Part shown: piece by piece, positions 1-11,000 of the stretch
Layout: each line of letters starts with the position of its first letter
Position numbering within the stretch: the stretch's first letter is position 1
DNA from: Dioscorea cayenensis subsp. rotundata
Lineage: Eukaryota > Streptophyta > Magnoliopsida > Dioscoreales > Dioscoreaceae
Reading direction: 5' to 3'
Assembly (NCBI RefSeq): GCF_009730915.1
Contig: NC_052486.1
Span: forward strand, 21,543,589-21,607,588
DNA length: 64,000 nt
The notes under the pieces: generated by a model
Seen by the model: only the letters and a program-made list of their open reading frames with translations
What the model was told of the DNA's origin: nothing
The model's database searches: none
Made by a program: the position numbers and the translations under genes

Positions 1-998
1 ATCCGGGATGGTCTCGCTAATTCGATCGTCTACGAGGACCTCCAAGTGAGCTCACGGTAGGCCGGATCACTAATTGAGAGAAAATTCTATCCCAACCGTC
101 GCTGATTGATTAACTCGCGGCTCGGCGAAACGCAGAACTCGAGGTCATTGTCGATCGATTGTACTGGACGATACCAAAAGGGCTTGGACTGTAAGAGATT
201 TATAGCGCGCCCTATAAGTTGTGGTAAGGCAAAGGATGGCACTCCACTCTCGATGCCGCGATCGCTGCGTGGCCGCTGTTAGAACTCGCTTCATCGACAG
301 TACCTATACCACAAAACAAATGATCAAACCAATATTTTTATATGAATACATTCATGAGAGCTAACTATCATCATAGGAATTAATGAAAATTGAAAAGCAC
401 AACAATTTCTATGTGAGAATGAAAATTTCAGCCATTGCTACAGTAACCCGCTGAAAAATCGCAAGAGTTTCTCCTAGACATCTAGCTTCCCAAAATTTAC
501 AAAATGAAGGAAAAACTCAAAAAGTAAAAGCATACACCACATCACAACAACCAAATATGTCATTCAAGCTTCAAAGATAAAGTGAGAACACAATAAAACC
601 AAGTTTGTAGCACCTAGAATTAAGGGGCTTGGAAGGCTTGCGTGAGAATCCCGGCTTGAGAAACGGTTGATAAAGCACTCGATTAAAAGCATGAAGTGAG
701 TTTGCGAGATGGAGGAAGGTGATTAGAAGAAAAACTATATGCGAAGAAATATAGAGAGTGAGAGTGAGGGAGATGAGAGGAAAACAAGAGGAGAAAGAAG
801 GAGGGAGAGAGTGGAGAGAAAAAGGGGACAAGAAGCGCTGTAATGGGCTGAGCGAGCGTGCGGGCGCATGGGTGCCCGCGTAGGTGCAGACCGACTGAAA
901 GGCTCACGGGCACCTATGTGGGCGCATGAAGCCTTGTGGAGCCTCTCAGCCTACACTCGCTACGGTGGGGCCGAGAGCCTCAAGTAATGCAGCCAACC
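1..998. other. Unrecognised intergenic sequence before the gap
   Basis: No exon or transposon protein is recognisable on either strand. The first 300 bases are noticeably more GC-rich than the rest of the window. The stretch 700-840 is purine-rich (GA repeats), and 845-960 is GC-rich with the nonamer GGGCGCATG occurring twice, near 862 and 920. Short open frames here show no family similarity that I can see. This could be the edge of a repeat that caused the following assembly gap; that is inference. Confidence 0.4.
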
Positions 999-1998
999 NN
1001 NNNNNNNNNNNNNNNNNNNNNNNNNNNNNNNNNNNNNNNNNNNNNNNNNNNNNNNNNNNNNNNNNNNNNNNNNNNNNNNNNNNNNNNNNNNNNNNNNNNN
1101 NNNNNNNNNNNNNNNNNNNNNNNNNNNNNNNNNNNNNNNNNNNNNNNNNNNNNNNNNNNNNNNNNNNNNNNNNNNNNNNNNNNNNNNNNNNNNNNNNNNN
1201 NNNNNNNNNNNNNNNNNNNNNNNNNNNNNNNNNNNNNNNNNNNNNNNNNNNNNNNNNNNNNNNNNNNNNNNNNNNNNNNNNNNNNNNNNNNNNNNNNNNN
1301 NNNNNNNNNNNNNNNNNNNNNNNNNNNNNNNNNNNNNNNNNNNNNNNNNNNNNNNNNNNNNNNNNNNNNNNNNNNNNNNNNNNNNNNNNNNNNNNNNNNN
1401 NNNNNNNNNNNNNNNNNNNNNNNNNNNNNNNNNNNNNNNNNNNNNNNNNNNNNNNNNNNNNNNNNNNNNNNNNNNNNNNNNNNNNNNNNNNNNNNNNNNN
1501 NNNNNNNNNNNNNNNNNNNNNNNNNNNNNNNNNNNNNNNNNNNNNNNNNNNNNNNNNNNNNNNNNNNNNNNNNNNNNNNNNNNNNNNNNNNNNNNNNNNN
1601 NNNNNNNNNNNNNNNNNNNNNNNNNNNNNNNNNNNNNNNNNNNNNNNNNNNNNNNNNNNNNNNNNNNNNNNNNNNNNNNNNNNNNNNNNNNNNNNNNNNN
1701 NNNNNNNNNNNNNNNNNNNNNNNNNNNNNNNNNNNNNNNNNNNNNNNNNNNNNNNNNNNNNNNNNNNNNNNNNNNNNNNNNNNNNNNNNNNNNNNNNNNN
1801 NNNNNNNNNNNNNNNNNNNNNNNNNNNNNNNNNNNNNNNNNNNNNNNNNNNNNNNNNNNNNNNNNNNNNNNNNNNNNNNNNNNNNNNNNNNNNNNNNNNN
1901 NNNNNNNNNNNNNNNNNNNNNNNNNNNNNNNNNNNNNNNNNNNNNNNNNNNNNNNNNNNNNNNNNNNNNNNNNNNNNNNNNNNNNNNNNNNNNNNNNN
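999..1998. other. Assembly gap of 1000 N
   Basis: Exactly 1000 consecutive N. A round number usually marks a scaffolding gap of unknown true size. Open frames that run through it are artefacts. Confidence 0.99.
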
Positions 1999-2321
1999 AA
2001 AAGACGCAATCAACTCATACCAATATACAACCACACATTATATAAACTATGCTCATTACACAATTTCTTAATTATGAAAGAGGAAAAATATAACAAACCA
2101 CTCAAAGTCAAATAGCACCAGCTAATTTCAACATAGGAATGAGCTCACCAAAGACATGAATAGCTATAAGCCGATCCAAACCCTCAATCAATTCCCCCCT
2201 CCCCAATGAATACCACTGGCAACAACGATGCAACAAAAGTCTTATCATCTCCACTAAGAATAATACCAACATTACGCATTAGCATCATCCTCGCTACAAA
2301 CCCTTCACTAACTTTATATAT

Positions 2322-2443
2322 TGTTGGATAAGCTTTCAATCCTTCCAATAATCTCCACGGTAAATAACTCACGGCACACACACACACAAATCTCTCACCT
2401 ACAATCACTACCATACTTCTACTTACACAATTGGTATCAAACC
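2322..2443 (+). mobile_element. Possible short LTR followed by tRNA-Met-like primer-binding site
   Basis: A 108-base stretch (2322-2429) starts with TGTTGG and ends with ACA. Two bases later comes TGGTATCAAACC, close to the initiator tRNA-Met primer-binding site TGGTATCAGAGC used by many plant LTR retroelements. A 108-base LTR would suit a TRIM (miniature terminal-repeat retrotransposon). I did not find a second LTR copy or a polypurine tract, so this is only a candidate. Confidence 0.25.
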
Positions 2444-3709
2444 CTCTGCTTCCTACCATCAATAATTGCTCCATCACCATCTCTCACTCTCAAAGAGTCT
2501 CAAATGTAACATAGCTTATTCTTCCCACCATATTCATTATATAGTATAATATTAGATATTTATATATATAGTAAATAATTTAGATATCATAAATATACAC
2601 TGATATTACCAATGTGTTATTTGTATTTATTCCCTTTACTCATAAAACTACTAAATATACAGAAAAAAAACTAATCTTAACAAAATCTTGCGTATGTAAA
2701 GACAATGAACAAATGAAATCCTCCAAATTTGTTTTCAATAAATAATAATAATACAAAAATATACATCAATTTACAGATAATTATGATATCATGAAAAATC
2801 TAATAATAATAATAATAATAATATGATAACAAATAACCAAAAAAAAGTATGAGGGAAAATTATTTGTGTTCTTAAGATAGTAATATAAAAATAAACATAA
2901 ACAATTTTGACAATATTTCAAACCTTATTAAAGAATCTGAAATGTAACATAATGAACTTCACCAAATTCCGAACTATAAAAGGCAGTTAAAATATTATAT
3001 ATATTCAAATGATGTTTTTGAAAAGATAATCATTTGTTAAAAGATAGAAAAGTTCAATAAGATATCAAACACTTCCCATCAACAACAACAAACATCATCG
3101 AACAACAATAAAATTAAAAACAAAAATGCATGTCCATTTAGATTAAATTAATACATTTAATAATTTAATGACAAAATAAAAATTAAATCAATTAAAATCA
3201 CAAAAGAAATATTTAAAGATAATTTAACCATTATCAAAAGCTATATATATGTTTTTTACCCAAAATTACATAAAATTTAATAATTGTTAAACCCAATCAT
3301 AAGTACTAGGATGACAATTACTAATTGGCACAACGATCAACACCTTAAACATAGTAGATGAGATGATTATTAAAATATAGTAAATCACAATCAAACCCAT
3401 GCTCATTTTGTCAAACTCTATTTTATATGACTTACTGACTACTAGAATGTTTATCAATACCAAGTAAAAATATCTAAATAAATAAAAGCTAACATGAATA
3501 CAATGTACCAAAGAAATAAAACCAATAAAACAAAACATGCATAATTACTCAAAATAGAAATATGACTTATGAAAGCATATGTAAAACTGCTATAAATGAT
3601 GCCTACTCTATCTTTTAATATGTGCTTTTGATCTCATAAATCTATATAAAATATATATTTCATTATAATAATATTTTCAATAGCATATACACAAAAACCA
3701 CAATTGAAA

Positions 3710-4235
3710 TGATTTAAAATAGAGGGGAAAACCTTTTCAATAGATAGAAATCAAACTAAGAGTATTGAAACCTAAGCCTAAAACTATATAATATATATTT
3801 CACTATCATAATATTATCTCACTCATATATTCTATCTTTGTCATCTACATCTTTTTAAATGCTTATAATTAAAAAGAGAACATTCTATCAATAGATAAGA
3901 ATCAAACTAAAAGAATCTCAACCTAAGGCCTAATTTCTCCCTAAAGAATTAATGTCGCATTTAAAGAAAAGATACAACCCGCGCAAATGATTTAAAATAG
4001 GGGGAAAACCTATCAATAGATATGAATCAAGCTAAGCGATTCTACACCTAGGGCTAAAACTATATAATATATATTACACTATAATAATAATAATATTATC
4101 TCAGTTATATATTCTATAGCTTTCGTCAGCATATAAACAAAAAGATATGATTGAAACATTTTTAAATAGGAAAAACAAAACCTATCAAAAGATACGAATC
4201 AAACCAGCAAAAGTTAACACTAGGGCCTGGGAAAG
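3710..4235. repeat. Four diverged direct repeat copies
   Basis: A segment with the consensus AAATAG-GGGAAAACC-ATCAATAGATA-GAATCAAACTAAG recurs near 3715, 3870, 3990 and 4155. Copies 1 and 3 continue into the shared stretch CTAAAACTATATAATATATATT and a following ATTATCTCA...TATATTCTAT block. The copies are diverged by substitutions and small indels. They may be the remains of an old tandem duplication or a satellite-like repeat. Confidence 0.65.
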
Positions 4236-4510
4236 CAACTCGCCACAAAAAAAAAGAAGGAGAGAGGAAGAAAGGATGAGAGATCCAACAATTGATTATT
4301 ATCTTTGACTAATTTGCACACAAACTCCCAATCCTCAATTAATCTTAATTCAAATAAAAATTAAATCTTATAAAATACTAAATTCAAATGTTTGTTTCTA
4401 ATATGTACAAATATAAAGCAAATATACTCTTCTTTTAAGAAAATCCAACAAGACATGATTGCTATCTCTGACCAGACATGTTAATAACCAAAGAAAAACA
4501 ACCAAAATCA

Positions 4511-4536
4511 GCTATCTCTGTCTCTCTGTCTCTCTG

Positions 4537-4598
<62 letters not shown>

Positions 4599-4600
4599 CA
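4511..4600. repeat. Compound microsatellite (CTGTCT)n-(CT)n-(TA)n
   Basis: An uninterrupted simple-sequence tract that passes from CTCTGT units to CT units and then TA units. It produces a false open frame rich in Ser-Leu and Tyr-Ile. Confidence 0.95.
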
Positions 4601-5136
4601 TACATTTGTGAGGTAGTAGTAGTTATCCCATCAAAAAACAAAACACACCTGATAAAACTAGAGTAATCTTCCCAAACAACAATCCATCATCACTCTGCTA
4701 GATTTAACATGGTATAAAATAGCTCTAATGTTTGTTTACATATATTTTCCATGTTCTTGATATTGTTCAAGCAGTTTTTTTAGGGGAAAAATGCATATCA
4801 TTCTTTCAATTTTGACTTATTATGTACACTTCTACCACTTGACTTATGATATATATTGAATGTAATTTGCAGTGTTAGAAAAAGCAAAAAAAGAGAGAAT
4901 GACTACATCCAAATTCATGTGTTTTTTGTGGTAGTAGCCTAGGGAAAAAAAAGAGTTACCAGGATACTGCCACTAATCTTAGGAAAGAACTGGTTTGACT
5001 TCTTCATTTAACTTGATTTTGATTATTCTTTACATTCCTCTCTCTCCCTTTCTATCTTTTCCCCATGTTGTTGTTTTGCAAAGTAAATTCATAAATTCAG
5101 ATATTTGAAATCAACTTGTAATTGTTCGCCATTTAG

Positions 5137-6241
5137 GTGGTGAAAAACATTGATTTGGTATATGGAGGAGGCAATATTGGATTAATGGGCTTGATATCTC
5201 AAACTCTCTTTGATGATGGAATGCATGCTTTTGGGTATGCTTTATAGAAATAATTCAAAGTCCATGCACTTAATAAAAAACTTCTTAAGATGCTCAACCA
5301 AATCTTTTATCCATGTACTCTGAGTAATTCCTAAGGCTCTAATGAATAAAGAGGTATGAAAATAATTTAGTTATTTTTATTACAAACTCTTTAAAACAGA
5401 AACTCAAAACACATACAATACATTATGTTTTTCAATACACACACACACACATATATATATATGCCAAATCACTGGTGTCACGATAGGAGAAGTAAAACCA
5501 GTTAAAAATATGCACCAAACGAAAGCAAAGATGAATCTACATGCTAATGCCTTTATTGCTATGCCTAGTTAGTATATGACCAACATTTCCTATAACTCAA
5601 TGTTGCGTATAAATCAAACTCCTTCCTTCATTTGCATCACTAAAAATGAAACAAAACCAAATTTGTTCACTATTTTGAAAATGCACCAACTACCATTGTT
5701 GCATTTTGTTATTATTTTTTTATCACTTATTATGCAAAAAAACATAAATCCTATCACTAATCATTATAGTTTTTTTTTTATTTCAATGGTAATTATTATG
5801 TAGGAGGTTATGACACTCTTGAGGAACTTTTTGAAGTAATTACTTGGGCACAATTAGGCATACATAGCAAGCCGGTAATTTAATTCCAATTATACACATA
5901 CAGATAAAAATTATAAAAATAACATGACTAACTTATTCTTTATTTTAGGTCAGATTGCTAAACATTGATTGCTACTATAACTCATTGCTTTCTTTTAGTG
6001 ACCAAGCTGTAGAGGAAGGTTTCATCAAACCAAGTGCACATCATATCATTGTCTCCTCTTCAAATGCAAAGAAGCTAATTAAGAAACTCGAAGTAATGTT
6101 TGCAATTTTGTTTTAATAATATTTACTAAATGTTAGTTTCTTGACAAATATTGTTAATTGTTAAGAATTCTACTAAAATTACAGGACTACTACCCATGTC
6201 ATGAAGAAGTTGCGTTGAAACTAAGTTGGAACTCAGACTAG
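5137..6241 (+). pseudogene. Degenerate LOG (cytokinin riboside 5'-monophosphate phosphoribohydrolase) relic
   Basis: LOG enzymes release active cytokinin bases from cytokinin nucleotides in the cytosol. Five exon-like blocks keep LOG order: 5137-5234 ([18 protein letters not shown]), 5468-5567 (GEVKPVKNMHQTKAKM), 5804-5874 ([20 protein letters not shown]), 5949-6092 ([20 protein letters not shown]) and 6185-6241 (ending DYYPCHEEVALKL and a stop). Most junctions keep GT/AG. It cannot be a normal enzyme. The first exon with the N-terminal Rossmann start is missing. The VIPKTL-type start of block 2 is replaced by a (CA)n(TA)n tract. The nucleotide-binding motif PGGxGTxxE reads PRGYDTLEE across the 5567/5804 junction. 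The conserved Arg of MHQRKAxM is Thr. All of these point to an inactive copy. The alternative, an active divergent LOG, is unlikely. Confidence 0.85.
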
Positions 6242-7881
6242 TTCGGACACTCATAAAACAATGTAATTTCTACTTAAATATAAAAATATAATGAAAAACA
6301 ACATTATAAACAAAATTTTGAAGATTGAAGAGTTCAACCTATGTTTATATGTTTCTGTTATGATAGATATGAACTTGCGTAGCAGTTGCATATATAGCAT
6401 TATGACTTTTATATATATCTTTTAAATGCAGTAATGAAAAACAAAATACAACGAAAAAAACCTTTAGATACAAAAAAAAAGAAGACCATACATGTGAATA
6501 AGCCTTACAACTAAACTTTCTTACCATATCAGCATAACACACTAGGAAAACCCTAAAAAATTTAAGGTAACTACAAATGCATATTGCCCAATCCATGATT
6601 TATGCACAAAAAAGATTCAAATTTCATATAACTATAATACTTGCATATCGATTAATAAATTCAAAATGAAATGCATAACAAATGAATTTAGTATGATTAT
6701 TAATGAGAATCTAATTTAACACTAAATTATTATATGCATTAGTTTGTACAAAATAATCTTTTTTTTTAATATCATCTCAAATAACATCTTCACATGACTT
6801 ACTTAGAAAAACATTCACTAATATATTGTTCTTTTACAGGTCAAAAATACTGCTAGGTATAAGAAGGGAGATAAAAGGTCGACCACAAACCATCATCAGA
6901 TCCATGGAGTTGACTCATTTAAGAACAATGCCGACAAGTCTCTCAAATCCAACTCATCTCCCAAAATCCCATCATTTAGTCACTCTGATCGACCTCAACC
7001 TTCCTGTTGCCATGGATGACAACGTTAAATACTCCAACTGTCTTTAATGCACATTCATAATGACAACCATGAGTGGAGTGGATTGGAGTTTTTCCACTTT
7101 TTGTAGTTAGAGATGAGAACTTGAACAACTTTTTCCTATGTTAATACACATGGCTTTGCTCGCTAAAACTAAATTAGGAGTATGAGAATCTTGCATAATA
7201 CCATCGCTAACAACATTTCTCTTAAATCAATATTTATGTGATGATGAGTTGTGACAAATTCTCTTGAATAATGAAATGTTAATGCATAATACTTCAATCT
7301 TTCAATAATATATTTCACAATCCTTCACATCTTACAAATATACTTCCCATACTAAAAATAATTTTAAAAAATGACATTAATAATGTTTTTGTTTTCAAAA
7401 TTTATTCAATTTTTGTAATATTTTATTTTTGCTATATTCAATCCGCAGCGTTGACGTAGGTCTTTAATCTAGTTTGTTGTAATTATAGACTAATTTGTGT
7501 GCTCTTGACATTAGCCGCCATAATTTATTTAATGTTCCACAAATGCTCACATTATTATCAATTATCAAAATCCTTTATGTTATTTTCTACAAAGGAAAAA
7601 CATAGAGAAAACCAAGGGTAAATTATTAATCACCCCATTTATATAGAACCAACTCATTAATTTAAATAAATAAATAAATAAATAAAATAAATATATATAT
7701 ATATATATATAAAAGCCGACATGATCCAGCCACCACCCGGTGCACCATCAGTTCGCTATCATTCCATTCAAGGCATTAATCACACCGTCCATCAATGACA
7801 CAAGGTACGCAGAGATTCGGATTCTGTCTAGGTTAAACTTCGCTTAATCTCACCGCAAATACCTTCACCCAGACATCCAAC
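6242..7881. other. AT-rich intergenic region between LOG relic and CNOT1
   Basis: Mostly AT-rich. An acceptor-like TTTTACAG at 6838 is followed by an open stretch to about 7016 in one frame, but I recognise no family. An (AAAT)n-(AT)n microsatellite lies at about 7665-7711. No other feature is supported. Confidence 0.5.
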
Positions 7882-7925
7882 TATAAAAGGCAACCCCTTC
7901 TCCTCTTTTCTCGCTTCTCTCCGAA
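7882..7925 (+). promoter_or_regulatory. Probable CNOT1 core promoter: TATA box and CT-rich leader
   Basis: TATAAAAGG begins at 7882 and is followed by a CT-rich tract (about 7898-7922), a common plant 5' leader composition. The CNOT1 start codon is at 8037, giving a plausible 5' UTR of about 120 bases if transcription starts about 30 bases after the TATA box. The start site itself is inferred. Confidence 0.5.
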
Positions 7926-8036
7926 CGCTACGAAACCCCTTATGCTCCCAACTCTCTCCCTCAAAGCCGCCTTCGTCCTCGAAAACCCTCGATCGCCGCC
8001 GATCTTCACCGCATCCCGTCGTCCATCGCCGCCGCC

Positions 8037-11000
8037 ATGCTTTCCTTACCATCCCACATCGTGGGACACATCCGATTCCGGCTGCAGGAACTCACTGATT
8101 CCAACGCTGAAGACATATCCCGCGAGCTCTGCGAGGTCCTCTTCTCTCCGTCTTGGTTTTTTTTGGTATCGATTGGTTGAATCGTAGTCAAAGCCCTTTA
8201 GATTGTGGCTTGTCTGCCGTGGTGTTGTGTGTGGATGTGTGAAATTTGGGTTCTTTGTACCTTGCCGAGCTTTGTCGGTCATTCGCTGCAGTTTTGTGTT
8301 CATTTCTTAGTTTTTTTGTTTTTTTTTTTGGGTTTTGTTCTTTGCATTTGATGCAAATCTCAAATTTATGTCGTAAATTGTTTTTTTTTACTGTGTGATT
8401 GTTGTGCACGATCGGGGCATAGTGGTGTTTTCGATCCTTGAGCAATTATGACCTAGATTGTTAGAAAGTGTTTGGGTATGCTCAGAGGGGGCATATCTGA
8501 AGCTTCCACAATTAGATGACTTGTAGATTAGCGTTGGTCAGGGGGAGCAAACATTTCCATTTAAGGGTTTGGTTGTTATAATGGTCATAGCCGAGGAATT
8601 TTTCTCTAAGCAAGATGCTTAGTTAAGAATATATGTCGAGTAGCTTATTGATTAATTATGTCAATTTTCTATGAAGTTTTAATCTTTATATCAAGCATCA
8701 AAGGTAGCTTATAAAAATGTTGCTGGTTTGGTTCATCCTGCAGTTTGTAGAAGATTACAGTGAAGGTGGCTTATTAGCACTTAAATGCTGCTTTGAACAA
8801 ATGAATATTGATGTTGGGGATGTTCAGAGCTTGCAGCTCAAGTGCCATATTTTGGCTGCTGTTTTAAGATATTTAATGTCCAGGCCAAATTTCTCTACCG
8901 TATTTTGTGAAAGCACTCCGAACTACTGTGATGAGAGAAGGGTTTCTAGAAAATATTTCTAATGCATTGAAGCTTTCAACGGTTGAAAAAATTGGAATTG
9001 GCCTTGCTTTGTCTGAATCTGAGAATCTGGATTTCAAAATGGGTGGTGAGTTCTTTTTATTGCAATTCTGAACCCTTGGGTTTCATGGTATTGGTTTCTA
9101 GTTCTTTGTTAGTGCCACTTTTGTTGTTTCATGATATTGATTAGTGCCATTATCATCTTTTAGGGCAAAATTTTTGCATTGCTCAGCTTGAAATATTATG
9201 TGCGGATTCCGATTCAACTCTATCCAATGAGAGAATTCAGGAAATTTTCATGTTCCTTTATCGTACCAAGGGCCTCTCAGAGCTTGTGGATTCCTTTACC
9301 AAAATCTTGTCTTTATTACATCTCAAAGAGAGTTCTTTGTCTGTGCTATTTCCAATGTTCACAGATGAGTATAAAGCAAACAACTCTATAAGGTACCTTT
9401 GTCTCAGTTTTTTAGTGATGCTTCATATGCTTCTGTGGTTTCAATGTGCAAATACTGAATTCTTGCTTTATTTCCTCTTCTGCAGGAGTTTGAATCTACT
9501 TGATGAGTATTTAGAAAGTGATTTTGATGCTATTCTGGAGGAAATAGAAAAAGAAATGAGTATGGCTGATACTGTAAGGGATCTGGGATATGGTTGTACA
9601 GTCAATACTAAGCATTGCACTGAAATTTTGTCACAATTTCTCCCTCTCAATGAGATAACAATTTCTAAGTTACTCGGCACCATTAGCCGGACACATACTG
9701 GTCTTGAAGATGCTCAGAACAATCATTTAACATTTTGTTCAGCTCTTGATAGCATCTCAGCTGGTGATTCTTCATGGGCTAACTCTTGGAATGCTGATGT
9801 TCTTGTTGAGTCGATCAAGTACCTTGTTAGTTCATCATCCCATCTTCATCATTTTTTTTTAATGTGATACTATTCAGAAGATGAGCTATGTCTCCTGTCT
9901 CAAATGCAGGCTCCTAAAACAAATTGGATACGTGTTATGGAAAATCTTGATCATGAGGGGTTCTTTCTTCCAGATGAATCAGCATTTTCCTTTTTAATCT
10001 CCATATACAATATTGCATGCCAGGTCTGTTCAACTCTATCATTGTACTCTGCAAAGGGGGCATAGTTCTTTTGAAAAATGTATCTAAATTGTGAAATGAA
10101 TCATCAGGATCCATTTCCTCTTCATGCCATCTGTGGATCTGTTTGGGAGAATGTGGAAGGACAATTATCTTTCATAAGATATGCTGTCACTGCACGGCCT
10201 GATGTGTTCACATTTGAACATTCTCCAAGGAAGATGGTATTATTCTGTTTCTGTATTTTTTCTGTTAGAATTGTGCTGTATGGATAAATAATGATGTTTT
10301 TTTTTTGTTGTTTTGCAGGCATATTTTGATTCGGTACACCGGTTGAATGAATATGGAAACCAGGCATGGTTTTGTATAGATCTTTTGGAAATTTTATGCC
10401 AACTCGCTGAGAGGGGGCATGCTACTACTGTTCGAGTGATACTTGAATACCCGCTTGATCATTGCCCTGAAGTTTTACTTGTTGGAACCTCACAAATCAG
10501 CGTAAGATATTTGTCTTGCTTCATTATAATCACATTTGTTTAGATCTGGGAACTCCCTGATTTAACATTGCTTTGATCTCCTTACAGACTGCGTATAATC
10601 TTCTCCAGTATGAAGTGTCTTCCATGGTGTTTCCAATAATTCTAAAAGATTCTGCAAAAAACAATACCATTTACCATTTGTGGAGAGTTAATCCTAATCT
10701 TGTCTTGCGGGGATTCATGGACGAGTGTACTGCTGACCTAAACAGCCTTTTGAGGGTTGTGGACATCTGTCAAGAACTCAAGGTAAAAGTTCATCATGCG
10801 CATCCGATGACTACCACTGTACAATTCATTTGAAAAATTGTCAAGTGTTACTGTTGTCATTTTTCATGTATAATTGCATTACACTTCTCACACAGGTTAT
10901 CAATTGAAATGTTTAATGCCATATATTATGAATATGTTATTTATTGCATTTGAGTTTGGTTGGATGGTTGATCAATGGAATTTATGTAATAATAATATGC

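Larger units (their letters stand above)
1999..5136. other. AT-rich intergenic region, no gene seen
   Basis: Very AT-rich, with short simple repeats (for example TAA runs near 2800-2825). Apart from the LTR candidate, the diverged repeat array at 3710-4235 and the microsatellite at 4511-4600, I see nothing with coding character. Open frames of 60-100 codons here show no recognisable family. Confidence 0.6.

Noticed and set aside
926..2071. Four open frames of about 350-380 codons on both strands
   Set aside because: They consist almost entirely of N from the assembly gap and are artefacts.
2184..2480. 98-codon minus-strand frame (MVMEQLLMVGSRGFDTN)
   Set aside because: It overlaps the possible LTR and primer-binding-site region and has no protein family match that I recognise.
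4478..4666. Ser/Leu-rich 62-codon frame
   Set aside because: Encoded by the CT/TA microsatellite; not a signal peptide or a gene.
6838..7016. Acceptor-like TTTTACAG followed by about 60 codons (VKNTARYKKGD ... SCCHG) and a stop
   Set aside because: No recognisable family, no upstream exon in matching phase, and no clear link to the LOG relic. Too weak to call a gene.
7942..8187. Open frame starting MLPTLSLKAAF upstream of the CNOT1 start
   Set aside because: It is in a different frame from the conserved CNOT1 N terminus and reads across the exon 1 donor. At most it is an upstream ORF.
7828..8303. Overlapping minus-strand frames around the CNOT1 first exon
   Set aside because: Arg/Glu-rich shadows of the CT-rich leader and first exon of CNOT1 on the other strand; no family similarity.
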